Assembly (NCBI RefSeq): GCF_040717455.1
Contig: NZ_JBFEFH010000023.1
Span: 49,308-113,307 of the forward strand
Direction: 5' to 3'
DNA length: 64,000 bases
Source: Tautonia sp040717455
GTDB taxonomy: Bacteria > Planctomycetota > Planctomycetia > Isosphaerales > Isosphaeraceae
Shown here piece by piece: positions 29,075 through 37,907 of this stretch. The notes beneath the pieces are model-generated. The model worked only from the letters and a program-made list of their open reading frames with translations. It made no database searches and was not told the origin of the DNA. Each line of letters starts with the position of its first letter. Position 1 is the first letter of the stretch. The position numbers were made by a program, and so were the translations under genes.

Positions 29075-30358
29075 TCAGGCGCCCTCGCGCAAACCGAACA
29101 GGTGGCGTACCGCGTCGATCAACGATCGCCCGGAGCCGTCGGACACGGTCGAGGCCGATCGGAGGGCGGTCCTCGGGTGGTGCAGCAGTTGGTTCTGGAA
29201 GCGGTGGAGCGTCTGGGCGATGGCCTTGCGGTCGCTCTCGTCCAGGTTCGGCCGGGAGGCGAACAGCCGGTCCAGCTCCCGGACCCGGACCGCGTCGGAA
29301 TAGTCGCCCAGTTGCCGGAGGATCGAGCCGGCATGGTGCCGGTGCCGGATCGCCTCGACGCAGGCCGCCGTCTCCTCGCTGACGATCGCGGAGGCCGTCT
29401 CGACGGCTCGGAGCCGCCCCTTGCGGTTGGCGTCGGCCTCGGCCTGGAGGTCGTCCACGCTGTAAAGGTTGGCCATCTCCAGCTCGTTGATCCTCGGGTC
29501 GAAATCGCGAGGGACGGCGATGTCGAGGATCAGCGAGAGGCGATACCTCCGTGCCTTCAGGACCCGGGCATACAGGTCGTACGAGACGATCGGCTCGGCC
29601 GAGGCCGTGGTGCTGACCACGACATCCGCCTGGACGAGGGCCTGATACAGCTCGTCGAACGGCAAGGGTTCTCCACCCCACGAGGCCGCCGTGTCCCGGG
29701 CCCGGTCGAAGCTCCGGTTGGTGACGAGCAATCGCCCGGGCTTCAGCGGGTCGAGGTGTCGGAGGGTCAGCTCGGCCATCTTGCCGGCGCCGATGACCAG
29801 CACCGTCTTGTCCTGGAAATGGTCGAAGACCCGGCGGGCGACGTCGACGGCCACGCTGGCGATCGACAGGCGGCCTCGGTCCATGCCGGTCGCCTCCCGG
29901 ACGCGCTTGCCCACCCGGGCGGCCTGCTGGAAGACCTCGTGCAGGATCGGGCCGACCGTGCCGGCCTCCTTCGCGGCCTCGTAGGCTTCCTTCACCTGCC
30001 CCTGAATCTGCCCCTCGCCGATCACCAGGCTCTCGATGCTGCTCGTCACCCGGAAGGCGTGCTCGATGGCCTCCTCGTCGTGGTAATCGACCAGATGCGT
30101 GGCGAATCGATCGACGGCGATTCCGTGGAACTCGGCCAGAAACTGGGTCAGGTCGCCGACTTGCGGCATCAGTTCCGGATCGCCCGCGACATACAGCTCG
30201 ACCCGGTTGCAGGTGGACAGGACGACGAACTCGATGTCCGGGAACCGGGCCTTCATCGCCCGCAAGCCCTCGCCTCGCTTCGGGCCGTCGAACGCCAGGG
30301 CCTCGCGCACTGCCTGGGGCGCCGAGTGATGATCCACCCCCAGAGCCATCAACTTCAC
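29075..30358 (-). CDS. hemA: Glutamyl-tRNA reductase
   Basis: A 427-residue enzyme that reduces glutamyl-tRNA(Glu) to glutamate-1-semialdehyde, the first step of C5-pathway tetrapyrrole synthesis. The catalytic Cys50 is in STCNRVELY, VIGEGQIQGQVKEAYEAA is the family signature, and VLVIGAGKMAELTLRHL is the NADPH site. The C-terminal dimerisation helices are complete. The start is a GTG at 30358, with GGAGG eight bases upstream inside the ccsA 3' end; GTGA overlaps the ccsA stop, so the two are translationally coupled. Confidence 0.96.
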   Translation of the reverse strand: MKLMALGVDHHSAPQAVREALAFDGPKRGEGLRAMKARFPDIEFVVLSTCNRVELYVAGDPELMPQVGDLTQFLAEFHGIAVDRFATHLVDYHDEEAIEHAFRVTSSIESLVIGEGQIQGQVKEAYEAAKEAGTVGPILHEVFQQAARVGKRVREATGMDRGRLSIASVAVDVARRVFDHFQDKTVLVIGAGKMAELTLRHLDPLKPGRLLVTNRSFDRARDTAASWGGEPLPFDELYQALVQADVVVSTTASAEPIVSYDLYARVLKARRYRLSLILDIAVPRDFDPRINELEMANLYSVDDLQAEADANRKGRLRAVETASAIVSEETAACVEAIRHRHHAGSILRQLGDYSDAVRVRELDRLFASRPNLDESDRKAIAQTLHRFQNQLLHHPRTALRSASTVSDGSGRSLIDAVRHLFGLREGA

Positions 30359-31236
30359 GGCGACACCTCCAGGCCCTGGCCGCCGCCCGCGCCCCGGGCG
30401 ACCCCATGGGCCGTCGGCAACAGCAGGTCGACGCCCAGCAGCGTGAACAGCATGAAGGCGAAGGCCAGGACCGTCAGCAACATCACGCGCTTCCCCCGCC
30501 ACTCGGGCCGATAGCGGACGTGGAGCAGGGCCGCGAAGACGACCCAGAGCCCCGCGGCGCTGATGACCTTCGGGTCGGACCAGTCCAGGACGGCCCGGCC
30601 CTCTCGCCTCGACCCCGCGTTGAGCGCGATCCCGATGGCCAGGCCCGCGGTGAGCATCGGGAAGGCGAGCGTGATGGCCGCCCGGTTCCACCGCTCCGAT
30701 TGCTCGAGGCTCGGCAGGGCGATCCCGAACCGCTGCGGCCGCTTCCGCTTCAGGCGGTCGGCCTGGGCCAGGTACATCAGGCCCGCCAGGAAGGCCACGC
30801 AGGTGCTCACCGCGCCGAGCAGGAGCAACAGCCCGTGGATCGTCCCCCAGACCGTCTCCCAGCCGCCCAGCCGGGTCCAGTCGGCCCGGGCCTCGGCCGG
30901 CATCGCCACCGCCGTCGCCAGCAAGGCCAGCACCAAAGGGAGCACGAACACCCCGATCGCCGACGGCTTCGGCGCCCGGAAGGTCAGATACAGGCCGATC
31001 CCCGAGAGGATCCAGGCCAGCACCAGCAGCGAGTGGAAGACCGTGCCGATGGGCACCTGCCCCGCTCGCCAGGCGAGATTGGCGAGGAAGGCCGTATGCA
31101 CCACCCACCCCAGCGCCGCCAGGCCGACCGCGGCGTGCCAGCGCACCGGGACCCGGAGGATCAGGCGGGCCAGATCCGCGGCCAGGGCCAGACCGTAGGT
31201 CCCGGCGAAACAAAGGACGCTGAGGCGGTCGATCAT
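30355..31236 (-). CDS. CcsA/HemX-type cytochrome c assembly membrane protein
   Basis: A 293-residue protein with eight hydrophobic segments, upstream of and overlapping hemA. It matches the CcsA/HemX family in length, helix spacing and the block ETVWGTIHGLLLLLGAVSTC, with LEQSERWNRAAITLAFPMLT and AGLWVVFAALLHVRY later. The tryptophan-rich WWD haem motif of full CcsA is not evident, so the HemX-like role (influencing HemA level or haem handling) is the better guess. Pairing with hemA is common in several phyla. Confidence 0.82.
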   Translation of the reverse strand: MIDRLSVLCFAGTYGLALAADLARLILRVPVRWHAAVGLAALGWVVHTAFLANLAWRAGQVPIGTVFHSLLVLAWILSGIGLYLTFRAPKPSAIGVFVLPLVLALLATAVAMPAEARADWTRLGGWETVWGTIHGLLLLLGAVSTCVAFLAGLMYLAQADRLKRKRPQRFGIALPSLEQSERWNRAAITLAFPMLTAGLAIGIALNAGSRREGRAVLDWSDPKVISAAGLWVVFAALLHVRYRPEWRGKRVMLLTVLAFAFMLFTLLGVDLLLPTAHGVARGAGGGQGLEVSP

Positions 31237-31355
31237 GGCGGGGAGGTACGGGAGGGAGGGCGGGGGAAACGCCGGGTCGGGGCGATCGCCCGGGATCGAC
31301 GCGAGAGACCCGCGGCGGTCCCCGCTTCAGGCCCGGCGCCCGACGTTTCTCGAAT

Positions 31356-31361
31356 TATAAT
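31356..31361 (-). promoter_or_regulatory. Possible -10 box of the ccsA-hemA unit
   Basis: The symmetric word ATTATAAT at 31355-31362 provides a perfect TATAAT on the minus strand about 120 bases upstream of the ccsA start, inside a very GC-rich region. No good -35 match is seen at the usual distance, so this is tentative. Confidence 0.35.
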
Positions 31362-31515
31362 GGCTCCGGCCCGCCTCGCCCAGCAGGGAGTACAGGCTTC
31401 GGGTTCCGAGCAGGCCGATCAAACGGCTTATGCCCGCCCGGGTTTCGAGGCCCGTCGCGTCCTCCCTCCGACCGGCGGGTCGTTGTTTGAACTCCTCGGC
31501 ACCCGAGGGCCGCGA

Positions 31516-32658
31516 TCAGTCGGACCCGGGGCCGATCGGCTCGAGCACCACGTCGTCGATCCAGACCGCCGCCGGGCCGTTCCCCTCGCAATCGATCAGG
31601 AACCGCAGTTGCATCGTGGTGGCGAGCGGATCGGATCGGAAGCGACGATCGACCAGGACCCATTCCCCCAGGTCGGGCAGCTCTTCGACCCGCTTGGCCT
31701 GGGTGAGCACCTGATACGAGTTGGGCACGTCCTTGTACTGCTTCAGCTCCATCCGGACCTTCCCGGTCGAGTCGCTCGACCGGAAATAGCGGAAGCTGAG
31801 CCGCATGGGGGCGTCTCGCGGGACCTTCAGGTCGCGGAACTGGAAGGACCGGTAGCCGGACAGCGCGGCGTCGAGGTAGAGGCTGTCCGGCGCGGAGAAG
31901 TAGACGCGGGGGTCGAGCCGCTCCTCGGGAATCGGGCTGAGACGGTCCATCGCGCGATCGGGTGCGATCGGCCGGTCGAGGTCGAGGCGGTCGCGGAAGG
32001 CGGTCGGGCCCATCCGCAGGTTCACCTCCCGGCTCCCGAGCAAGGGTTCGGACAGGCCATACAGGTGATGGCAGTGTTCCAGGCGGAGCCGGACCCCGAG
32101 GACGGCCCCCGGCTCCAACTGGATCGGCTCCAGGGGGGTCTCGATGGGGGCTCCCGGCGCCGGGTCCTCGGGCGTCCCGACCGCCTCGGGCCAGACCTGG
32201 AGGGTGGCGCGTTCGTGGCACGCAAGGGTCGGGTCGTCGTGCTCGATCAGGCAGGTGCTCGATTGCAGGACGTCGCCCGAGCTGAGCGAGTGCCGGGCCC
32301 GTCGGGGAAGGCCGTGCCCCTCGGCCCGGGAGTTGGACGCCCAGCCCTCGACGGTGCAGAAGTAGGATTCCGGATCGAGCCGAAGCGTGGTCGGCTGGGC
32401 GTTTCGCAGGCGATAGTCGATCCGCCAGGTGAGCCAGCGTCGTCGGTGATCCCCCTGCTCCCCTTGCTCGGGACGGACGAGCGAGATCGACCGCTCGACC
32501 AGGGTCAGGTGGGGTGGCTCGGGCCGCTGGACCGACCCGTCGTTCCCCGCCTCGACCGCCGGGGGCACGATCAGGAGCGCGAGGAAGGGGCCCAGGCCCT
32601 TCGAGAATCGAGTATCACGAACCTTCCGGGAACTCCGTCTCGGTCGACCGATCGCCAT
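31516..32658 (-). CDS. Exported protein of unknown function with a C-terminal beta-sandwich
   Basis: A 380-residue protein. A basic N-terminus is followed by a hydrophobic segment (GPFLALLIVPPAVEAG) that looks like a signal peptide. The middle (WLTWRIDYRLRNAQPTTLRL, LEHCHHLYGLSEPLLG) and the C-terminus (GYRSFQFRDLKVPRDAPMRL, MQLRFLIDCEGNGPAAVWID) read as beta-sandwich modules; the latter resembles galactose-binding-like folds, ending in the common IDDVVLEP. No enzyme motif was found. ATG at 32658 starts the signal. Confidence 0.65.
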   Translation of the reverse strand: MAIGRPRRSSRKVRDTRFSKGLGPFLALLIVPPAVEAGNDGSVQRPEPPHLTLVERSISLVRPEQGEQGDHRRRWLTWRIDYRLRNAQPTTLRLDPESYFCTVEGWASNSRAEGHGLPRRARHSLSSGDVLQSSTCLIEHDDPTLACHERATLQVWPEAVGTPEDPAPGAPIETPLEPIQLEPGAVLGVRLRLEHCHHLYGLSEPLLGSREVNLRMGPTAFRDRLDLDRPIAPDRAMDRLSPIPEERLDPRVYFSAPDSLYLDAALSGYRSFQFRDLKVPRDAPMRLSFRYFRSSDSTGKVRMELKQYKDVPNSYQVLTQAKRVEELPDLGEWVLVDRRFRSDPLATTMQLRFLIDCEGNGPAAVWIDDVVLEPIGPGSD

Positions 32659-33292
32659 GACAGTTCCTCCGCGTCCGTGGAGATAACCTCCCCCTCCCGC
32701 ATCCGTTGGGGGAGTGAGCCGGGTGACGTCGTCACTCAAATTCAATCAGTGCGCGGGAGGGATCACACCGATCGATGACCGGTGTGATACGAAGAAATCC
32801 GAATTTCAGCAATCGAAGTCTTCGATCGGGGACGACCGTCGTCCCCGAGCATCGTCAGCGGACCCGACGCGGGCACCCCCGGTCCGGTGCCGGGGCGGCC
32901 CGATGCGAACCACCGTCAACCATCAACCAGCAACCGACTTCGCTCGACACGGTACCTGGCCCGATCGGCGGCGATCGGGGACCGTGCGGGTCGTTCTGTC
33001 GCGAACAAAAAACGAACCAGGGAGAGGGGCGGCGTGACTGTTTCGCATCTGCGTCGCGCTACGTCACGTCACGCCACCTTCAAACAATACGGGGGAATCT
33101 CCGTCGAGGGGCCCGGAAGGACCGAAACAGGAGAGGCCGGGGTCGTGCTGCAACAGCCCCCAGGACCCGCCCGACCGTCCCGAACGATCGGGACCTGCGG
33201 TCGAGGCCGGCGCTTGAGGAATAAAGGGGGGGGGATTTGAAGAAGCTTACGTCACGCTGGCCGAGGAATGTGGATGCAGGGGCGTCGGGCGG
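32659..33292. other. Long intergenic region with an inverted repeat
   Basis: About 630 bases between two minus-strand genes. No credible gene. It holds the inverted repeat at 32762-32788 and three occurrences of ACGTCACG (33060, 33065 and 33249 areas) of unknown meaning. Confidence 0.4.
32762..32788. repeat. 9-bp inverted repeat, operator- or hairpin-like
   Basis: ATCACACCG at 32762-32770 and CGGTGTGAT at 32780-32788 are exact complements separated by nine bases. It lies about 105-130 bases upstream of the exported-protein gene at 31516-32658 and could be a regulator site for it. Confidence 0.45.
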
Positions 33293-34447
33293 TCAGGAAT
33301 TGACGTCCTCGATCTGCTCCCGCTCCTGATCCAGGGCCTTGCGGAGGGCCCGGAACTCGATGCCGGTGATCCACTCGCGGTACGGGCGGACTACGTCGAG
33401 CAGGGCGTCGTCGGGGGGGCCGTAGCCTTCCAGCACGCGTGCCAAAGTCTCCCGGAAGCGATCGGCCTTCACCTGGGGGTCGTCGTAACGCACGAGGAGC
33501 AGCGCCTTGAGATGGTCGAGGGCCTGCTCGGAGAGGCGACGGGTCTCCGCCCCCTGGGCGTCCTCCTCGTCCTGCTCGTCGTCCTCGTCGAATTCCGGGG
33601 CGTGGCCGTTCTGGGGATGGGGATGGTGGCGGCGGGCGTCCTCGGTCGCCTGGCGGAGCGACTCTTGGGCCTCGGTGATGTAGAGGTCCCAGTCGGCCGA
33701 GAACTGGCGATTGAAGGCCTCGATGTACCCCGGCTCGTACTGCTTGGACAGCATGACGAGGCGTCGGAAGATGCTCTCCAGCATGTCCCTCTCGTCCTCG
33801 GCGGGGCCGGCATACTGGAAGCGTCGGAGCCGGCCGATCCAGATCCGCATCTGGGCGTACTGCTCGCGGCGGTCGAGCTGGCCGAACATCGCGGTGGCCT
33901 CGTCCACCTCCCGGGCGAACGCGCGGACCTGATATTCGGGGAAATGCTCCTCGGCGATCATCGCCAGGCGATCGCCCTCCTCCATCTGCTCGTCGGCGTG
34001 GACCTGCAGGCGTTCCAGCTCTCGCCTGACGTGGTGGTAGCGGTCGAGCGCGGCCCGGACCTCGATGCGGGCATGATCGAGGGCGTCCTGGATGTCCTCG
34101 AGCTCGGCCTGCGCCTCGACCCGCCTCCGCTCGACCTCGACCCGGGAAACCTCGATGAGCCGTTCCGCCTCGTGGAACTCGGCCTCGCCCATGAGCGAGC
34201 GGTTCTGGGCGGTCCGTCGGATCAGTTCTCTCAGGAGTTGCTCATCTCCCTCGGCCAGTTGCAGCTCGCGCTGTCGGGCGGGGCGGACCTGGTTGGCCCG
34301 CGCCTCAATCGATCGAATCGTCTCCTCGGTCCGCCGTAATTCCTCGGCGGCGAGTTCCAATTCTTCCGTCAGCTCCTGGGCCCGGGTTTTGGCTTCCACT
34401 CGCCTCAGAAGATCGGCGAGCTGTCCGAGAGGAGAACCAGTACTCAT
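33293..34447 (-). CDS. Coiled-coil protein of unknown function
   Basis: A 384-residue protein. Residues about 10-160 are an uninterrupted heptad-rich coiled coil (ELTEELELAAEELRRTEETI, LIEVSRVEVERRRVEAQAEL). A globular helical part follows (MFGQLDRREQYAQMRIWIGR, MLSKQYEPGYIEAFNRQFSA), then an acidic linker (PEFDEDDEQDEEDAQ) and a final helical segment. No signal peptide or membrane helix. AAAGGAG upstream supports the start at 34447. It could be a structural or scaffold protein; the family is not recognised. Confidence 0.7.
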   Translation of the reverse strand: MSTGSPLGQLADLLRRVEAKTRAQELTEELELAAEELRRTEETIRSIEARANQVRPARQRELQLAEGDEQLLRELIRRTAQNRSLMGEAEFHEAERLIEVSRVEVERRRVEAQAELEDIQDALDHARIEVRAALDRYHHVRRELERLQVHADEQMEEGDRLAMIAEEHFPEYQVRAFAREVDEATAMFGQLDRREQYAQMRIWIGRLRRFQYAGPAEDERDMLESIFRRLVMLSKQYEPGYIEAFNRQFSADWDLYITEAQESLRQATEDARRHHPHPQNGHAPEFDEDDEQDEEDAQGAETRRLSEQALDHLKALLLVRYDDPQVKADRFRETLARVLEGYGPPDDALLDVVRPYREWITGIEFRALRKALDQEREQIEDVNS

Positions 34448-34725
34448 CGACCACCAACTCCTTTCCCGTTCAATGCGCTCAGGCGAGACTAGGTTCTAGC
34501 GGAAACACGATCATCAGACTAGAGAAAGAAACGCCTCAAGTCAGACCGGATCTCATCCAGAAGAACGTCACCGTGAGTTGCAAGACACCGTAGAGATCTA
34601 AGCGACTTCTTATTCTATGGGGGCCGCACCAACGAAAGTCAATTCTCACGGAAAATTTAACGAAAATGAAATATCACAAACGGCTCAAATTCTAAGACAA
34701 GCAGAAGCTATGACTTGCGTCAGAT
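34448..34725. other. A/T-rich promoter-like region upstream of the coiled-coil gene
   Basis: Bases 34500-34715 are unusually A/T-rich for this genome (GGAAAATTTAACGAAAATG, AAATTCTAAGACAAG). No gene is apparent. It likely carries the promoter and a long leader for the minus-strand coiled-coil gene. Confidence 0.45.
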
Positions 34726-34762
34726 CGGGGCCGGCCCGCCGCCATGGGAGAGGCCGGCCCCG
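34726..34762. terminator. 11-bp hairpin downstream of the dihaem peroxidase gene
   Basis: CGGGGCCGGCC at 34726-34736 pairs with GGCCGGCCCCG at 34752-34762. On the plus strand it is followed by GGGTTTTC. Placement 53 bases past the stop of the minus-strand peroxidase gene makes it that gene's likely terminator. Confidence 0.65.
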
Positions 34763-34814
34763 GGGTTTTCTCAGCGGCCGCGGCCGCAATGGCCGCGACC
34801 GGATTCGGGAACCA

Positions 34815-35924
34815 TCATTCCGGAAATTCCGAGGGGGGTTCCAGGTGTTGCCAGCCCTCGCCGCTCAACGCCCGGAGGAAGGCGACGAGGTCGGCCTTGT
34901 CCTGGGCGGTCAGGAAGAGCGGTTCCATGCGTTGATCGATGTAAGGATTGGGAATGCCACCCTTGTCATAATGCTCCACCACCTCTTCGAGCGTCGCGAT
35001 GCTCCCGTCGTGCATGTACGGGGCGGTGTGCTCGATCTCGCGGAGCGTCGGGGTCTTGAAGGCGCCCGTGTCGCGCTCGTCCTTGGTGATCTCGGCGCGA
35101 CCGATGTCGGCGAAGGTGCCGGCGTCCGGGTCGTAGCCGATCCCGATGTTCACGAACGACTCGTCGCTGAAATTCACGCCCAGGTGGCAGGCGTCGCAGG
35201 CGGCCTTGTTGAAGAAGACGTCCATGCCTCGGAGCTGTGACTCGGTCAGGGCGTTTTCGTCACCCGCCTTGTAGCGGTCGTAGGGCGAGTTGCCCGAGAG
35301 CACGGTGCGCTCGAAGGTCGCGATGGCCTTGGCCACGTGGTCGAGCGTGATTTCGTCGGTGCCGAAGGCATCCGCGAAGCGCTTCTGGTAGCCCGAAATC
35401 CCGGCAAGTCGCTGGACGACGGCCTCGTGCGCCTTGTCCACGTCGGTCTCGATGGTCATTTCCAGGGGGTTGGCGATCGGGCCGATGGCCTGCTCTTCCA
35501 GGGACGAGGCGCGGCCGTCCCAGAACTGGAGGGTCGTGAAGGCCCGGTTGATGACCGTCGGGGCGCTCCGGCCCCCCTTCTGATCGCCGATCCCGGTGGA
35601 AAACGGGGCGGAATCCGTGAATGCCTGGCTGGGCTCGTGGCACGTGGCACACGAAACCGTCGAATCCGAGGAGAGGCGGGTATCGAAATAGAGCAGGCGT
35701 CCCAGCTCGGCTTTTTCCGGGCTGTACGGATTGTCGTCGGGCCAGAAGATCGGGAAGAGGCCCAGCGGCACCTCGGGCTCCTCCTGCGGGGGCCAGGCCG
35801 GTCGGGGTGCGGTCGGATTGGGGGAGGGATCGGCGGTCGGCCCGGTCCGGGCGATGGCGATCCCGATTCCGGCGGTGGCCGCCAGGCCCAGCGTCGCCAG
35901 GGCGGTGATGATCGTTCGTTTCAT
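34815..35924 (-). CDS. Exported dihaem cytochrome c peroxidase (MauG/CcpA family)
   Basis: A 369-residue periplasmic protein. An N-terminal signal (ITALATLGLAATAGIGIAIA) and a Pro-rich linker precede two haem c sites: CATCH at 92-96 and CDACH at 243-247. Family blocks LLYFDTRLSSDSTVSC, INRAFTTLQFWDGRASSLEE and TGAFKTPTLREIEHTAPYMH are present; the Met in YMHDG may be the distal ligand of the second haem. It reduces H2O2 with electrons from small cytochromes or carries out MauG-like oxidation. The next minus-strand gene upstream (36088) encodes an exported cysteine-motif protein, possibly co-transcribed. Confidence 0.93.
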   Translation of the reverse strand: MKRTIITALATLGLAATAGIGIAIARTGPTADPSPNPTAPRPAWPPQEEPEVPLGLFPIFWPDDNPYSPEKAELGRLLYFDTRLSSDSTVSCATCHEPSQAFTDSAPFSTGIGDQKGGRSAPTVINRAFTTLQFWDGRASSLEEQAIGPIANPLEMTIETDVDKAHEAVVQRLAGISGYQKRFADAFGTDEITLDHVAKAIATFERTVLSGNSPYDRYKAGDENALTESQLRGMDVFFNKAACDACHLGVNFSDESFVNIGIGYDPDAGTFADIGRAEITKDERDTGAFKTPTLREIEHTAPYMHDGSIATLEEVVEHYDKGGIPNPYIDQRMEPLFLTAQDKADLVAFLRALSGEGWQHLEPPSEFPE

Positions 35925-36087
35925 CGGCTCTCGTTCCCCTTTGGGATTCTCGGGCAATCGACGTGGCGGGTCGATGACCGGGACCCGGGGGCGGGTCGGG
36001 GTCCGGTCGCTTACCAGATCGGGGCGGTTGAATCCAACGCGGCGACGGCCCGCGGGTCGGGCCGTCGCGTGGCTCCTGGGCGGTCGC

Positions 36088-36627
36088 TCAGCCTTCGGTC
36101 AGATAGCCCTGGACATACAGGGCCTTCTGGCCGGCGACCTCGGAGAAGGTGCCGTGCACGGTCACGACGTTGGCCATGTTCTCGATCGCGGCCTTGCGGA
36201 AGTTGGTCATGCCGTCGCGACGAGGATTGTGCTCCTCATCCATCAGGATGAATAGCGAACCGTCCTCGGTCAGCAGGCCGATCGGCTGGCCCTGCTCGGC
36301 GCACTTCTGGCCGCAGTCGCGGTGCTTGTCGCCGCGCTTGCCGACCTGCAGGTAGCAGGACAGGTCGACGATCTCGCCGACGACGGTCATCGCCTTGCCG
36401 TCGAGCACCTTGCCCTCGATCGAAGAGGTGTACGTGGTCACGCTCCAGGGGCGGGAATCGGGGACCTGCTTGCCCAGCTCGGCGGCGGGGTTGTCCCAGG
36501 TTCCCTTGGTCGGCTCGGACCAGTCCGGGAAGAGGATTCCCGGCCCTTGCTGGGCGGCGAAGGCCAGTGAGACGACGGCCAGCAGCGCGCCGGCACCGTA
36601 AAGGCCGATTTTCCGGGAACGGTTCAT
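36088..36627 (-). CDS. Exported protein with a conserved-looking cysteine motif
   Basis: A 179-residue protein with a signal peptide (GAGALLAVVSLAFAAQ). The central motif VDLSCYLQVGKRGDKHRDCG followed by QKCAEQGQPIGLL puts three cysteines and one histidine in a compact loop that could bind copper, haem or an Fe-S cluster; GSLFILMDEEHNP follows. The rest is beta-rich (MANVVTVHGTFSEVAGQKAL), OB-fold-like. I do not recognise a named family. It lies 163 bases upstream of the dihaem peroxidase on the same strand, which suggests a joint redox role outside the membrane. Confidence 0.7.
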   Translation of the reverse strand: MNRSRKIGLYGAGALLAVVSLAFAAQQGPGILFPDWSEPTKGTWDNPAAELGKQVPDSRPWSVTTYTSSIEGKVLDGKAMTVVGEIVDLSCYLQVGKRGDKHRDCGQKCAEQGQPIGLLTEDGSLFILMDEEHNPRRDGMTNFRKAAIENMANVVTVHGTFSEVAGQKALYVQGYLTEG

Positions 36628-36987
36628 GGGTGACGTTCTCCTCGGGAGAGTGACAATCGAACGGGTCGATCGATGCCCAGGGGGCACGATCGATTGAGTC
36701 CTGGTTGAGCCCAAACCCTCGCGGGCGGCGATCACGGCTGCTCGCAAGGTCGAGGGTGTCCCGCAGTTCGGACTCAATAGGGGGGTTTAACACACCCGGC
36801 CGGCCCCGACAAGGGGCCATAACCGCCCACCAGCCCCGAGAATTGGCCGTGCGCCGGTCGTCCCGGTCCGGCGATTCGGCGCGGCCCCGGGACGGCTCGA
36901 CGCCCGGTCCGAAACCCGGGCGATGCGCACGCGGCCTGCTCGCGGTCGATCCCGACCCGAAGGGGATCGGAGGCCGACCGACCGACG
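36628..36987. other. Intergenic region between the cysteine-motif gene and tenA
   Basis: A 360-base GC-rich gap between two minus-strand genes. The frames here are Arg/Pro-rich and do not look like real proteins. No hairpin or promoter was placed with confidence. Confidence 0.4.
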
Positions 36988-37665
36988 TCAGACGGGCCAA
37001 CGCTGGAGATGATAGGCCCCGTCCCAGAACATCCATTCATATCGCGTGCCAACGACGAAGCGGCTCGTCATGCGGGCGCGCTGCTCGTCGGTCAGTGTCT
37101 CGGCGATCCGGTCCGTCAGGCGGAGCACCTGGTTGACCACCTCGTCGAACTGCTCGCCGCCGTAGGTCTCGAGCCAGCGTTGATAGAGCGGGTCGGGCGA
37201 CCCTTTCGGGAGCAATTGCTGGCCGACCCTCTGATAGATCCAGTAACAGGGCAGGACGGCGGCCAGCCCTTCGTGGAACGGATGGCAGGCGGTCGAGGCC
37301 ATCAGGAAGTCGCAATAGGCCCGGGCATTGGGGCAGGCTTCCGCCTCGTCGACCTGCTGCGGGTGCAGGCCGAGCTCGGCGAGGAACCCCTCGTGCAGGG
37401 ATTGCTCGACGGCGATCGCGTCGCTCGCGTGGCGGTTGAACATGCTCGTGGCGCCGCTGTCCGGGGCGGTCGAGGCCAGGACCGACAACGCCCGGGCGAA
37501 CGTCCGCAGGTAGACGGCGTCCTGCACCACGTAGAACGCGAACCGGTCCCGGGAAAGCCGGCCATCGGTCAGGCCCGTGACGAAGGGGTGTCCGAGGATG
37601 GCGTCGTAAATCGGGAGGATCGCGTTCCAGAGACGATCGGTGAATTGCGCGTCGGGACGTAACAC
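36988..37665 (-). CDS. tenA: TenA-family thiaminase II / aminopyrimidine aminohydrolase
   Basis: A 225-residue all-helical protein. Family blocks are FVTGLTDGRLSRDRFAFYVV with QDAVYL, PFHEGLAAVLPCYWIYQRVG (catalytic Cys in LPC) and TRYEWMFWDGAY (catalytic Glu). TenA hydrolyses aminopyrimidine products of thiamine breakdown in thiamine salvage. I chose a GTG at 37665 because GGAG is about eight bases upstream; GTG at 37674 and a longer frame to 37734 are possible. Divergent from argH. Confidence 0.9.
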   Translation of the reverse strand: MLRPDAQFTDRLWNAILPIYDAILGHPFVTGLTDGRLSRDRFAFYVVQDAVYLRTFARALSVLASTAPDSGATSMFNRHASDAIAVEQSLHEGFLAELGLHPQQVDEAEACPNARAYCDFLMASTACHPFHEGLAAVLPCYWIYQRVGQQLLPKGSPDPLYQRWLETYGGEQFDEVVNQVLRLTDRIAETLTDEQRARMTSRFVVGTRYEWMFWDGAYHLQRWPV

Positions 37666-37907
37666 GGATGCCACTCCATCTCGAATCGACACGGTTCCGC
37701 CAAAAGGGACCACCCCCCTCCTGTTGGAAATCAAAGGCCTTCAGGGATGATGGTCAGGAATCCCGGCGACCGCAAGAATTCCCCGGCGATCCTGCGCCCC
37801 CGGGTGCCCCGCAACGGCCGATTGACTTCGAGGGGCCAGCCTGCCTAAGCTAGGCAATATCCTGCTGTTTCCTTGGGCAGGTGAGGTGTCGGACGGAGGC
37901 AGAGATC

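Noticed and set aside
31356..31361. Plus-strand promoter from the TATAAT word
   Set aside because: The word is palindromic, but no plus-strand gene follows within several kilobases; the minus-strand ccsA gene is the better target.
30406..32778. 790-codon plus-strand frame opposite ccsA and the exported protein
   Set aside because: Antisense shadow with no recognisable domain.
36705..37136. 143-codon plus-strand frame in the gap before tenA
   Set aside because: Arg/Ser/Pro-rich, overlaps the tenA 3' end antisense and has no domain.
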